A DNA stretch of 64,000 bases from OMII01 sp947467385 (lineage in GTDB: Bacteria; Bdellovibrionota_C; UBA2361; OMII01), in NCBI GenBank assembly GCA_044360075.1, contig JBIKLA010000004.1, positions 62,001-126,000 of the forward strand, read 5' to 3'. The position numbers and the translations under genes were made by a program. Shown here piece after piece: positions 1-9,440 of the stretch. Under the pieces are notes generated by a model. The model did not search any database. It saw nothing but the letters and a program-made list of their open reading frames with translations, and had not been told where the DNA came from. Each line of letters starts with the position of its first letter. Position 1 is the first letter of the stretch.

Positions 1-932
<932 letters not shown>

Positions 933-948
933 ACGGTTTTCCCTTTGG

Positions 949-1839
949 TTACTTGAGTGCTTCTGCTCCGCCGACGATATCGAGCAGCTGGCTCGTGATG
1001 CCGGTCTGGCGCAGCTTGTTACGCTTTAATGTAAGGCTGTGGATGAGGTCCTTGGCGTTCTTGGTCGCATTGTCCATCGCCGTCATGCGGCTGGCATGCT
1101 CACTCGCCTTCGTGTCAAACGCCGCCTGGCGAACGATGGCACGAACGATGCGCGGCACGACTGCGTCGAACACCCGCTGCGGATTCGGCTCAAAGAGCGT
1201 GATCCCAGATGCGGCCTCGGCCGATTTCGTGCCAGTTGTTGAGCCAAGCGACTCGCGATCGAGCGGAAGGAGGCGCTCTGACGTCGGGACGGTCGATATC
1301 GCCGAACGGAAGCGCGTGTATACGAGGTAGAGCTCGTCGAACTCGCCCTTGAGGAAGTCCACCTCCAAACTCTGGCAGATCTCCTGGGTCGGCCAGTTAT
1401 TTGGGTCATCTGCGAGATCCTCCACCGACTCAAGGTACTGCCTGCCGATGCGGCGGTAGTACTCTGCCGGCTTCTTGCCGAAGATGACCGTCGAGATAGA
1501 CGCTCCGGGGTGCTTCTTGGCGATCTCCTGGAAGAGCGCCTCGATCTTTCGGTTCGTGTTGGTGTTAAATCCACCGCACAGGCCGCGCTGGCCGCCGAGT
1601 ACGAGCACTCGCACTCTCTTGACCGAGTCGCGCGCCTCAAGCAGCGGGTGCGAGAACTCAGATCCGGCCTGCAGCTGCCCCAGAACTCCTCGCAGCGCCT
1701 CGGTGTAGGCGCGCGAGCGCACCACAGCGTCCTGCGTTTTGCGCAGCTTTGCCGCCGACACGAGCTTCATCGCCGAAGTGATCTTCTTCGTGTTGTTGAC
1801 CGACTTGAGGCGGCGTTTAATGTCCTTAAGACCTGCCAT
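949..1839 (-). CDS. atpG: F1 ATP synthase subunit gamma
   Basis: Central rotor shaft of F1. At 296 aa it has the normal family length. The N-terminal helix AGLKDIKRRLKSVNNTKKIT and the C-terminal helix with NKLRQTGITSQLLDIVGGAEAL are the two ends that form the coiled-coil rotor and are the best conserved parts of the family. The internal VLGGQRGLCGGFNTN matches the conserved 'SDRGLCG' region with slight change. It lies between atpA (14 nt upstream) and atpD (16 nt downstream), so all three are probably on one message. Confidence 0.97.
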   Translation of the reverse strand: MAGLKDIKRRLKSVNNTKKITSAMKLVSAAKLRKTQDAVVRSRAYTEALRGVLGQLQAGSEFSHPLLEARDSVKRVRVLVLGGQRGLCGGFNTNTNRKIEALFQEIAKKHPGASISTVIFGKKPAEYYRRIGRQYLESVEDLADDPNNWPTQEICQSLEVDFLKGEFDELYLVYTRFRSAISTVPTSERLLPLDRESLGSTTGTKSAEAASGITLFEPNPQRVFDAVVPRIVRAIVRQAAFDTKASEHASRMTAMDNATKNAKDLIHSLTLKRNKLRQTGITSQLLDIVGGAEALK

Positions 1840-1853
1840 GAGGTTTCCCGTCC

Positions 1854-3452
1854 TTATGCTGCGTTAGCGTGAGCCTGGGTGCTCTTGGCCTTCGCCGACG
1901 GGGCATGCGCCCCATTCGATGAGGTGCCCGGCGAAGCGGCCGTTCCCGCGATGAATTGCTCGACGAACGCGCCGATCGCCTTGTTGAGGCGCTCGGTGAT
2001 GTCCTTGTCGAGCTCATTCTTCGTGCGAAGGTCGTTCATGAGCGCAGCCTGGTTCGAGAGCATATGGCGGTGAAGCGTCTCCTCGAACTCGCGAACCTGC
2101 GCCACGTCGAGCTTGTCTGTGAACCCGTTTGCAACCGCGAAGATAGAGAGCACCTGAAGCTCTACTGGCATCGGCACGTTCTGGCCTTGCTTGAGGATCT
2201 CAACGAGGCGCGCACCCTTTGCAAGCTGTGCGCGGGTCGCTGCGTCGAGGTCCGAGCCGAACTGCGCGAAGGCCTGCTTCTCACGGTACTGGGCGAGATC
2301 AAGACGGAGCGTTCCGGCGATCTTTTTCATCGCCTTAACCTGCGCAGCTCCTCCTACACGGGACACCGAGAGGCCCACGTTAACTGCCGGGCGGATACCC
2401 GAGTTAAAGAGGTCGGCCTCAAGGAAGATCTGACCGTCAGTGATCGAGATTACGTTTGTCGGGATGTACGCCGATACGTCACCTTCGAGGGTCTCGATAA
2501 CCGGAAGGGCCGTAAGCGACCCGGCTCCGAGCTTGTCGCTCAGCTTCGCTGCGCGCTCAAGGAGCCGGCTGTGGAGGTAGAACACGTCGCCCGGATACGC
2601 CTCGCGGCCCGGTGGGCGGCGAAGGAGGAGCGACACGCTGCGGTACGCCACTGCGTGCTTCGAGAGATCGTCGTAGATCACGAGGGCGTGCTTACCCTTG
2701 TGCATGAAGTACTCGCCCATCGTGCAGCCCGTGTATGGCGCGTAGAACGACATTGGTGCGGGCTCGGAAGCCGTGGCGGCAACGACGATGGTGTGATCCA
2801 TCGCGCCGTGCTCCTTGAGGCGCTCAACCACCTGAACAACCGAGGAGCGCTTCTGGCCGATTGCAACGTAGATGCAGATAACTCCCGTGCCCTTCTGGTT
2901 GATGATCGTGTCGATGGCAACCGTGGTCTTGCCGGTCTTCTTGTCGCCGATGATAAGCTCGCGCTGCCCGCGGCCCACTGGCGTCATCGAGTCGATGGCC
3001 TTGAGGCCGGTCTGCATGGGCTCGTGAACCGACTTACGACCAACGATGCCCGGAGCCTTTATCTCAAGGCGGCGGGTTTCGGTGGTCTTGATGTCACCAA
3101 GACCGTCGATTGGGTTTCCAAGGGCGTCAACCACGCGGCCGATGAGCGCATCGCCGACCGGCACGCTGGCGATCTCGGCGGTGCGCTTGACGGTGTCGCC
3201 TTCTTTAATCGTGGACGTCTCGCCCATGACCACGATACCGACGTTATCCTCCTCGAGGTTGAACGCCATGCCCTTTGTGCCGTTGGCAAACTCAACGATC
3301 TCTCCGAGGGCTACGCGTCCGAGTCCGTAGGCACGGGCGATTCCATCTCCTACGCTCAAGACTGATCCGACTTCGGCAAGGTCTTGGTCACCGGAGGTGG
3401 CGCCGATCTTGTCCTTGATGATCCTGCTAATCTCATCTGCACGTATGTCCAT
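1854..3452 (-). CDS. atpA: F1 ATP synthase subunit alpha
   Basis: Non-catalytic nucleotide-binding alpha subunit of F1, 532 aa against the usual 500-515. The P-loop is GDKKTGKT (residues 169-176; the family usually has GDRQTGKT). Other alpha-type signatures are MTPVGRGQRELIIG and AYRSVSLLLRRPPGREAYPGD. The extra length is an Ala/Ser/Thr-rich, probably disordered C-terminal tail after about residue 505 (ends AKSTQAHANAA). A good ribosome-binding site, GAGGTAAGT, lies directly before the ATG. Long open frames on the opposite strand here are composition shadows. Confidence 0.98.
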   Translation of the reverse strand: MDIRADEISRIIKDKIGATSGDQDLAEVGSVLSVGDGIARAYGLGRVALGEIVEFANGTKGMAFNLEEDNVGIVVMGETSTIKEGDTVKRTAEIASVPVGDALIGRVVDALGNPIDGLGDIKTTETRRLEIKAPGIVGRKSVHEPMQTGLKAIDSMTPVGRGQRELIIGDKKTGKTTVAIDTIINQKGTGVICIYVAIGQKRSSVVQVVERLKEHGAMDHTIVVAATASEPAPMSFYAPYTGCTMGEYFMHKGKHALVIYDDLSKHAVAYRSVSLLLRRPPGREAYPGDVFYLHSRLLERAAKLSDKLGAGSLTALPVIETLEGDVSAYIPTNVISITDGQIFLEADLFNSGIRPAVNVGLSVSRVGGAAQVKAMKKIAGTLRLDLAQYREKQAFAQFGSDLDAATRAQLAKGARLVEILKQGQNVPMPVELQVLSIFAVANGFTDKLDVAQVREFEETLHRHMLSNQAALMNDLRTKNELDKDITERLNKAIGAFVEQFIAGTAASPGTSSNGAHAPSAKAKSTQAHANAA

Positions 3453-3483
3453 ACTTACCTCGTGTCGTTTAAAACTTTTAAAG

Positions 3484-4035
3484 CTACCTGGTTAAATCAA
3501 TCGCCATGCGCTGAAGCGTTCCGGCAACAGAGCGATCGAGAAGCCTGTCGCCAAGCCGAACGGTTAATCCACCTAGGAGAGCGGCGTCGCTCTTGACAGC
3601 CAACGTCACCTCGCCCCCGAGGGCCTTGGAAAGGCGCGCCCTCAGGTCCTGCACATCGTTGTCGTTTGCGGCCGTGGCCACGGTGACCTCAAGGCTCAGG
3701 CTCTTTCGGTATTCGCTCACAAAGTGCGAGAACCTGTGGGCGAGCTCTGGGAAGAGCGCCGCCTTCCGAAGCGACACGAGGAGGTGCACCGTCCTCTTTG
3801 TGGGCTCCGTCGCCCAGCCGCCGAGTGCGGCAACGACCGCATCGATCACCTGAAGGCGCAGCTGGTCGTTGACGCGCGGGTTGAGCATGCTTTCACGCAG
3901 GTCCTTGGACTCGGTCCAGGCCTTGGCGAGCGTTCTCAGCTGCGTGTCGGTCTTGTCGAAATCCGCCGGCGAGCAGACGCTAAAGAGGGCCTTTGCGTAC
4001 CTCTTAGCAACCATGGTGTGGCGTCCTGAACTCAT
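3484..4035 (-). CDS. atpH: F1 ATP synthase subunit delta
   Basis: Delta (OSCP-type) subunit that ties the peripheral stalk to the top of F1. Length is 183 aa. The N-terminal MVAKRYAKALFSV and the C-terminal TLAVKSDAALLGGLTVRLGDRLLD with DRSVAGTLQRM are the standard conserved ends of the family. The chosen ATG has AAGGAAGG four bases upstream; an internal Met8 is also possible. The gene sits 22 nt after atpF and 31 nt before atpA. Confidence 0.96.
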   Translation of the reverse strand: MSSGRHTMVAKRYAKALFSVCSPADFDKTDTQLRTLAKAWTESKDLRESMLNPRVNDQLRLQVIDAVVAALGGWATEPTKRTVHLLVSLRKAALFPELAHRFSHFVSEYRKSLSLEVTVATAANDNDVQDLRARLSKALGGEVTLAVKSDAALLGGLTVRLGDRLLDRSVAGTLQRMAIDLTR

Positions 4036-4057
4036 CGTGCCTTCCTTTTGCCAAATC

Positions 4058-4744
4058 CTACTGAACGAGCCTCTTGGCGCGGTCTATTGCTGCGTCAACG
4101 TATGTTGCCTGTCGATTAGAATACTCGCCTGAAGCGAAGCGCTTCCGCGCGAGCTCTATAGCCTTCGCGACAAGCGAAGCCCGAACCTGCGACTCAGCCG
4201 AGCGTCCCTCACCAACGAGCAGGTCTTTAGCCTGCGCCTTGGTGCGCTCTGCGCGCTCGACGGCAGCAGCCTTGATGGCGAGAGCCTCAAGCTCAGCCTG
4301 CTCGATAATTTCGCGCTGGGCCCGCGCCTGCTCGCGCGGCAAGTTCTGCGTGAGGGCCTCCACGGTGTGCAGCTCTCGCTCGGCGGCCTCAAGCTCTTCC
4401 TTGCTGGCCAGCACCGTCTCGCGAATGTTTTGGCGACGGGCTGCCCACGCAGCCGGAATCACGTTGCGCAGCAGCACGTACAGGAGGGCGACGTAGATGA
4501 TGAAGTTAACCCAGTTAGACGCGAGGTCTGCTATCGAGCCGTGGTGCGCCCCTTCCGCCTCCTCGGCGTACGCCACAGCAGCGCCAAAGACAGAAACGAC
4601 GAGGATCGCGCCGGCCCCCTGCCACAACGCGCGGCTAAGAGCTCTTCGCAGCGACTCTAGGGAGAATATCTGTGACTGGGTGTCCATCATGAAAAAATTG
4701 ACCCTACTTGCCCCACCTTGAGGCGCAGGCAGAATAGCCAGCAT
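4058..4744 (-). CDS. atpF: F0 ATP synthase subunit b, with an apparent N-terminal signal segment
   Basis: Peripheral stalk b subunit. Two hydrophobic stretches are visible: a signal-peptide-like one ending in FGAAVAYA-EEAEG, then the true membrane anchor NFIIYVALLYVLLRNVIP, followed by a long charged Ala/Glu-rich helix typical of b. A cleaved leader before the anchor is known for several deltaproteobacterial b subunits; cleavage here is inferred. The start is uncertain. A GTG at 4759, ATG at 4744 (AAAGAGG 12-15 nt upstream) and ATG at 4690 or 4687 are all in frame. I chose 4744 for its ribosome-binding site, but 4690 would give a protein starting right before the signal segment. Its partner b' lies upstream. 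Confidence 0.9.
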   Translation of the reverse strand: MLAILPAPQGGASRVNFFMMDTQSQIFSLESLRRALSRALWQGAGAILVVSVFGAAVAYAEEAEGAHHGSIADLASNWVNFIIYVALLYVLLRNVIPAAWAARRQNIRETVLASKEELEAAERELHTVEALTQNLPREQARAQREIIEQAELEALAIKAAAVERAERTKAQAKDLLVGEGRSAESQVRASLVAKAIELARKRFASGEYSNRQATYVDAAIDRAKRLVQ

Positions 4745-4891
4745 CACGATAGAAGTCACCTCTTTAGGTCGTTTTTTTAGGCCCGAATTTTAGCCTTATT
4801 TGGGGCCAATTTGAGATCGCAGCGGGCTTTCGGTAAGCGGCCGCGAGCACGAATTCGAAAACGGATTTGTTCGGCGTGAACGCGAACGCTC

Positions 4892-5362
4892 TTAGTGCAC
4901 GGTTAACTGCGCGTCGACCTTCGCGGCAAGCTTGTCAGCGAGCTCGCGCGCCTCGCTATCGATGCGGGACTGAGAGTCGCTAATCTGCTTTTCGATCGCA
5001 GCCCGACCGCTCTGAAGCTCAGCGGCGGCGCTTGCCTCGGCTGCCGCAATGGTTTCGCTAGCCGCCTTCCTTGCTGTCGTAAGTATCTCGTTTTTCTGGC
5101 GATTTGCCTCAACGCGCGCCTGAAAAAGCCCCTCGTCGTAGCGCGCACGCAGGGCCTGGCCCTTCTGCCGCATCTGGGCTGCTGCGTGCAGGGCTCCCGT
5201 CGTTACCCCTTCTCGGTGCTCAAGGTGCTCAAGGAGCGGGGAGAAGAGCTTCTTGGAGAGCGTAAAATAGAGCAAGTAAATGAACGCCGTCCCGACCAGG
5301 ATCATGAGCCCGTCTTGGTTCGTGAGGTCTACGATTTGGAGGATCGGGTTATTGTTTGACAT
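4892..5362 (-). CDS. atpF': F0 ATP synthase subunit b'
   Basis: Second, divergent b-type stalk subunit (156 aa). It has one N-terminal membrane helix, GLMILVGTAFIYLLYFTLSKKLF, then a long helical domain rich in Ala, Arg and Glu that ends QLTVH. Organisms with both b and b' form a heterodimeric stalk. The frame is open about 165 nt further upstream, but that part is Pro/Arg-rich and overlaps the end of the preceding gene, so the start MSNNNPILQIVDL is preferred. It is the first gene of the visible atp operon. No clear promoter was found between it and the upstream gene. Confidence 0.93.
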   Translation of the reverse strand: MSNNNPILQIVDLTNQDGLMILVGTAFIYLLYFTLSKKLFSPLLEHLEHREGVTTGALHAAAQMRQKGQALRARYDEGLFQARVEANRQKNEILTTARKAASETIAAAEASAAAELQSGRAAIEKQISDSQSRIDSEARELADKLAAKVDAQLTVH

Positions 5363-5417
5363 ACCATCGGCAGATTCGTCGATTTTTGCCAGAAAATCAA
5401 GCGCCTGCGGTGGGGCT

Positions 5418-6200
5418 TTAGGTGCCTGCCGGAGCCCTTGAGAAGAGGCTGGGAACGCCGGATATAGGCGAGCTTTCTGGGTCAGTGAAGGCTGGCTGCG
5501 GCGGCAGGACCCTGATGCCATGCACATAGTCAGCTTTAATCCTCCAGCCGCTCGTCGCGCAGGCGAGGGCGCTGCCGCCCATCAGGTCACGCCCGTCATT
5601 TGCACAGGTGTATGCCGCTAGCACGAGCGCCTGCTCAATAGCGGGAGCAGGCCGCATCCCCTTGTGGCTGAGGATCTCTTCCTGGGCCAGCCGAGACGCG
5701 CCGGTGGTGCCCCGTACCGCGATATCGATCTTAATCTCGCGCGGCCGGGATTTCTCGCGCTCCCCTGCCCCACCGAACTTTGCGTACCACTCAAAATCCG
5801 GAGGAAATATTACGCCACGCGAGCTGAACCTGTGCGCAAAGTGCGCATTGAGCGCCCTCATCGCGTCGATGTCGCTGACCTCTGCCGGAATCGTAAGGTT
5901 CCACAATCGCGGCCTGAACAGCCCGGCGATGAAACCCAGCGAATCCTGCCTGAGGGTCGAGAGTATGCGCTTGGCTGTGGCCAGTTGGCACTCGTCTGGC
6001 GGCAGGCTTCCAAGCAGCTCCTCATAGCCAGTCCCTTGCGTCTCAATCGAGCGATACCAACGCTCGGTGCCCACGAGCTCAACGGCGCGCGTGGCTGCTG
6101 CGAGCCGCTCCTGCGCAAGCTGAATCGCCTCCTGCAGCCGGGGGTCCTCGTCGGGCCGCTCGTGCGGCACGAGCGCCTCTTTTGGGGACAGATCCGTCAT
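5418..6200 (-). CDS. Unknown protein, intact member of a five-copy local family (copy A)
   Basis: I do not recognise this 260-aa protein from any named family. It has three blocks shared with the genes at 13543-14166 and 47984-48709 and with two pseudogenes. Block 1 is IPAEVSDIDAMRAL (104-117). A conserved Trp is at 138. Block 2 is IKIDIAVRGTTGASR (156-170). Block 3 is AIEQALVLAAYTCANDGRD (187-205). The N-terminal 60 residues are charged and probably helical. No signal peptide or membrane segment is seen, so it is likely cytoplasmic. It ends 55 nt upstream of atpF' on the same strand and could be cotranscribed with the ATP synthase genes. No good ribosome-binding site precedes the ATG. Confidence 0.75.
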   Translation of the reverse strand: MTDLSPKEALVPHERPDEDPRLQEAIQLAQERLAAATRAVELVGTERWYRSIETQGTGYEELLGSLPPDECQLATAKRILSTLRQDSLGFIAGLFRPRLWNLTIPAEVSDIDAMRALNAHFAHRFSSRGVIFPPDFEWYAKFGGAGEREKSRPREIKIDIAVRGTTGASRLAQEEILSHKGMRPAPAIEQALVLAAYTCANDGRDLMGGSALACATSGWRIKADYVHGIRVLPPQPAFTDPESSPISGVPSLFSRAPAGT

Positions 6201-6309
6201 GAGGGATCGGTCGGCAGGAGCAGCCCCGGGCTTTATGATCTGGGGCGATTCTGGCCGGCTTTTGGGCAGAGTTAAGGCCGCGATTGCGCTCGAGAATACT
6301 TAAGCGCCC

Positions 6310-6975
6310 CTACCCCTGCCGCTTGAGCGCGCCAGCTGCATCGGCCCACCCCTCCGAAAGCTTCCACAGGCAGAAACTCAAGCCGCGGTGAAACTGAAGG
6401 AAATAGCTCGTCCCCGGGGCACGCACCGACTGCCCCTTCAGCACATCGGCCCCGTCGTGCGTGCATGCGGACGCCATGCACACCAGCGCCACTGCGGTCG
6501 TATCGGCCTGTCTCATGCCCCTCTGTGCCGCAGAAGCCAGCGCTGTACATCGTCCTGAACAAACATATTGGTCGCGTGCGGATGTCGCTCCCGAATTTTT
6601 GTGTCGAGCGCCACGAGTGCCTCAATATCCCCGACACCTTCAGGGATCGTGAGGCGCCAGAACGGCTGCATGCGCAGGCGCGCGAAGAATCCGAGGCGCT
6701 CCTGCTCAAAGGAGCCCAAGATCTGGTCAGCGATTATGAGATTGCGCTCCCCGCGCGGAAGCGCGCTGCGGCAGAGCCTCAAGAACGCTCTCCTCCCCCT
6801 CTAGACGGCGAATCCGGCGCTCGGCAGCCTCAACATCGCCGCTGGCACACGCCGCCTGAAATCCGTCGTCAACCCGCACCAAGTCGTCGACCCGCACCAG
6901 GGGGTCTTGAAGCGATCGCTGGGCCTCGCTGGACGCAGCACGTGCGGGAGAAGGTTCGGGCGAATCAAAGATCAT
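6310..6975 (-). pseudogene. Broken copy B of the local unknown family
   Basis: A reading of three frames rebuilds a relative of the neighbouring gene at 5418-6200. The first frame starts MIFDSPEPSP at 6975 and runs to LEGEESVLEAL. A second frame (about 6782 to 6513) carries LTIPEGVGDIEALVAL, matching block 1 of the intact copy (LTIPAEVSDIDAMRAL). It ends RHRGA-stop, and a third frame begins MRQADTTAVALVCMASACTH at 6516, matching block 3 of the intact copy. Two frame changes are therefore needed (near 6785-6730 and at about 6515). About 42 residues including block 2 are deleted between the Trp block and LLRHRG. The ATGA overlap at 6513-6516 could mimic coupled genes, but the missing block makes decay more likely. 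Confidence 0.7.
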
Positions 6976-7075
6976 AACAGCTTGCGGGCAGGTGTGCTGG
7001 ATATGGGACGGCTGACCCATGCCTGTTGGCTGGGGTCGGCGCCGTTGCGACACCTCGCGATCCCTGCCTACGAGC

Positions 7076-7480
7076 CTACGCTGCGCGCGCGGCGTTTTCC
7101 GGCATCGTGCAGCGGCCAACGAACGATGCGCCAGGCTCGATGACGATGACTGGCGTCGAGATGTCCCCGCGCACCTGCGCCGAGCTCATGATTGAAAGCG
7201 ACTTTGTCGCAGCTGAGTCGCCAACGACCGCTCCTTCAATCACGATCTCGGTCGCCGAAATACGGCCCTTAACGGTTCCACCGTTTGAGACCGTTACGCG
7301 CCCCTGGGAGGTGATTTCACCCTCTATAACGCCGGCCACCACGATGTCGCCTGTGGCGGCGACGTTTCCCGTGATGTGCGACTCGGTGCCAAGCACGGTT
7401 GTCCCTGCCCGCGGAGCCTCGTTGAGGGCGAACTTGCCGGTCTTGCCGATCGAATCCGCCACGTTTGCTGCATTAGCCAT
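7076..7480 (-). CDS. Bactofilin (polymer-forming cytoskeletal protein)
   Basis: Small beta-helix bactofilin, DUF583 fold, 134 aa. The repeated short turns seen here are typical: VLGTESHITGNVAATGDI, VAGVIEGEITSQGRVTV, GGTVKGRISATEIVIEG and AQVRGDISTPVIVIEPGA. Bactofilins polymerise without nucleotides and scaffold other proteins. It lies 9 nt downstream of parB with its own ribosome-binding site, GGAGAGAG. In Myxococcus xanthus bactofilins encoded beside parAB organise the ParABS machinery at the subpolar region. The same neighbourhood here suggests, but does not prove, a similar role. Confidence 0.93.
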   Translation of the reverse strand: MANAANVADSIGKTGKFALNEAPRAGTTVLGTESHITGNVAATGDIVVAGVIEGEITSQGRVTVSNGGTVKGRISATEIVIEGAVVGDSAATKSLSIMSSAQVRGDISTPVIVIEPGASFVGRCTMPENAARAA

Positions 7481-7489
7481 ATCTCTCTC

Positions 7490-8446
7490 CTACTCCCGAG
7501 TTACACTCAAAATATCAACTAGGCGATCGAGCTCCGCATCTGAAAAGAAGTGAAGCTCAATCGATCCGCCGCGAGCACCGCGGTGTATCGAAACCTTCGT
7601 ACCAAGCGAATTCCGAAGCCGCTCTTCAAGCTCAGGGTACTGTGGCGCGGTTTCGCGCCTGCCGCTCACGGGCGCCTTGCGCGGCGACTCAAGCACCACG
7701 TCGCGAGACACGATCGACTCTAGCGCGCGCACCGAGAGGCTCTCGGTGACGACCTTATTTGCAAGGCTGATCTGCGCCACCGGCTCCTTCACGGTCAGGA
7801 TCGCCTTGGCATGCCCAACGGAGATGCGCCCCTCGCGCACCATCTCCTGCACAACCGGCGGCAGCCTCAGGATGCGCGCAAGGTTCGACACGGTCGCCCG
7901 GTCCTTTCCTACCCTATCAGCGACCTCTTGCGATGTGAGCGCAAACTCATCCATGAGCCTCTGATATCCCTTTGCCTCTTCTATGGGGTTGAGATCTTGG
8001 CGCTGAACGTTCTCAACAATGGCAACCTCTAGGGTCTCCTTGTCACTCAATTCCCTAATAACAACAGGTACTTGCGCAAGTCCGGCGCGCAGCGCCGCCC
8101 TATAGCGGCGCTCACCTGCGATAATCTGGTACCCCTCCCCCTGCGAGCGCACAAGGATAGGCTGAAGAACGCCGAGTGCCTTAATTGACTCCGACAGCTC
8201 GCCGATCTCTGGATCAGAGAACTCAGTTCTGGGCTGATTGGGGTTCGGCATGAGCTGCGAAAGCGCCACGAAGGTTACCGAGGCACCCCTCGTCTCGACT
8301 AGAGAAACATCGTTTGAGTTTATGGGTTCCTGCTGAAGCCGCGTTTGAGGCGTTAATGGCACGACGGCCGCGGTTGATACCAGGGCGCTTAACCCCCTAC
8401 CGAGACCCATCTTGGTCGGCTTCTTAAGTCCCTTGGCTCCTTCCAT
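7490..8446 (-). CDS. parB: Chromosome partitioning protein ParB
   Basis: CTP-dependent DNA clamp that loads at parS sites and spreads to form the segregation complex. It has 318 aa. The N-terminal MGLGRGLSALV is the usual ParA-interacting start. The CTPase arginine patch is GERRYRAALRAG, and the helix-turn-helix is around LTSQEVADRVGKDRATVSN. The C-terminal dimerisation part ends in the sequence around IELHFFSDAELDRLVDIL. The start has GGAGG eight bases upstream. It follows parA by 34 nt, and that gap contains a parS site. Confidence 0.97.
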   Translation of the reverse strand: MEGAKGLKKPTKMGLGRGLSALVSTAAVVPLTPQTRLQQEPINSNDVSLVETRGASVTFVALSQLMPNPNQPRTEFSDPEIGELSESIKALGVLQPILVRSQGEGYQIIAGERRYRAALRAGLAQVPVVIRELSDKETLEVAIVENVQRQDLNPIEEAKGYQRLMDEFALTSQEVADRVGKDRATVSNLARILRLPPVVQEMVREGRISVGHAKAILTVKEPVAQISLANKVVTESLSVRALESIVSRDVVLESPRKAPVSGRRETAPQYPELEERLRNSLGTKVSIHRGARGGSIELHFFSDAELDRLVDILSVTRE

Positions 8447-8463
8447 CGAACTACCTCCAAAAG

Positions 8464-8479
8464 TGTTCCACGTGGAACA
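8464..8479. promoter_or_regulatory. parS centromere site 1
   Basis: Perfect 16-bp palindrome TGTTCCACGTGGAACA, one symmetric pair of changes from the common consensus TGTTTCACGTGAAACA. It lies in the parA-parB gap, within about 50 kb of the origin. Confidence 0.95.
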
Positions 8480-8480
8480 G

Positions 8481-9275
8481 CTACGCCGCGCGCGCCGTTC
8501 CGCTCTTGTCTATACCCAACCTATCGATTAGCTCGCCAGCGAGCGCCAGGTAGCTCTTGGCTCCGGCGCTTTGCGGGTCGTATGTGCAAATAGGCATCCC
8601 ATGACTGGGACACTCAGAGAGTCGGATATTTCTCGGGATCTTGGACTTGAATAGCCTTGCGGAGAAGTGCTTCTCGGCCTCCTCGTGAACCTGCACCGAC
8701 AGCCGCGTGCGGCTGTCGTACATGGTGAGGAAAACGCCAAGAAGCTCAAGCTTCGGATTAAAGGTCTGTTGCGTGAACGCAATGGTATTGAGAAGTCCGC
8801 TAAGCCCCTCAAGGGAGTAATACTCAGCCTGAAGCGGCACCAACACCGAATGGGCGGCCCCGAGGGCGTTGAGGGTGAGAAGGCCGGAGGAGGGCGGGCA
8901 ATCGATGAGTACAAAATCATACCCCTCGGATACCTCGCCTAAGGCGCTGCGAAGGATCAGTTCACGCCCAGGTGACTTTCCGATCTCAAGTTCCAGGCTG
9001 ACGAGGTCTGCGGAGCCGGGAACAACATCGAGACCCGGGATAGAGGAGGGCACTATGGTGCTTGCGAGCTGAATCCGTCCGAAGAAAACGTCGTAGAGGT
9101 CGGAACCCTCCGCGTGGCGCTCAATCCCCAGCCCGCTAGTCGCACTCGCCTGGGGGTCAAAATCTAGTAGAAGAACTTTAAATCCTAGAAGAGCGAGCTG
9201 CGCTGAGAGACTTACGGTGCTGGTTGTCTTTCCAACACCACCTTTTTGGTTCGCGAGGGCGATGATGTGCGCCAT
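8481..9275 (-). CDS. parA: Chromosome partitioning ATPase ParA (Soj)
   Basis: Walker-type ATPase that forms a DNA-bound gradient along which the ParB-parS complex moves. It has 264 aa, normal for chromosomal ParA without an N-terminal DNA-binding extension. The deviant Walker A motif KGGVGKTT is at residues 11-18, and the switch region LLLDFDPQASATSGLG and Walker B FVLIDCPPSSGLLT are clear. Together with parB, three parS copies and bactofilin it makes a complete segregation locus. Confidence 0.98.
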   Translation of the reverse strand: MAHIIALANQKGGVGKTTSTVSLSAQLALLGFKVLLLDFDPQASATSGLGIERHAEGSDLYDVFFGRIQLASTIVPSSIPGLDVVPGSADLVSLELEIGKSPGRELILRSALGEVSEGYDFVLIDCPPSSGLLTLNALGAAHSVLVPLQAEYYSLEGLSGLLNTIAFTQQTFNPKLELLGVFLTMYDSRTRLSVQVHEEAEKHFSARLFKSKIPRNIRLSECPSHGMPICTYDPQSAGAKSYLALAGELIDRLGIDKSGTARAA

Positions 9276-9363
9276 AGATAGAACCCGTCACCTATCAAGC
9301 TTACGGAGGGGTAAGAGGTACCATGAGTCGGAATCAACAACAATAAAAAAACGGCGGCGGATC

Positions 9364-9379
9364 TGTTCCACGTGGAACA
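9364..9379. promoter_or_regulatory. parS centromere site 2
   Basis: Second perfect TGTTCCACGTGGAACA palindrome, upstream of parA. ParB bound here could also repress parA transcription, which is an inference from position. Confidence 0.95.
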
Positions 9380-9404
9380 TTTTTCAGGAGAGGGCGAGCT
9401 GAAG

Positions 9405-9420
9405 TGTTCCACGTGGAACA
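9405..9420. promoter_or_regulatory. parS centromere site 3
   Basis: Third perfect copy of the same 16-bp palindrome, 25 bp from site 2 and 20 bp beyond the stop of the gene at 9441-10778. Confidence 0.95.
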
Positions 9421-9440
9421 GCGGGCAGGGGTTTCAAAGG

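Noticed and set aside
1956..3365. 469-codon open frame on the plus strand opposite atpA
   Set aside because: It mirrors atpA exactly and has no protein features; long antisense frames arise from third-position GC bias.
4760..4891. Possible terminator in the atpF'-atpF gap (GGCCC...GGGCC with an A/T tract)
   Set aside because: The T run lies on the wrong side for the minus-strand operon, so it would not end transcription between b' and b.
6272..6709. 145-codon minus-strand frame
   Set aside because: The family peptides are in the other two frames; this one is a shadow of the pseudogene.
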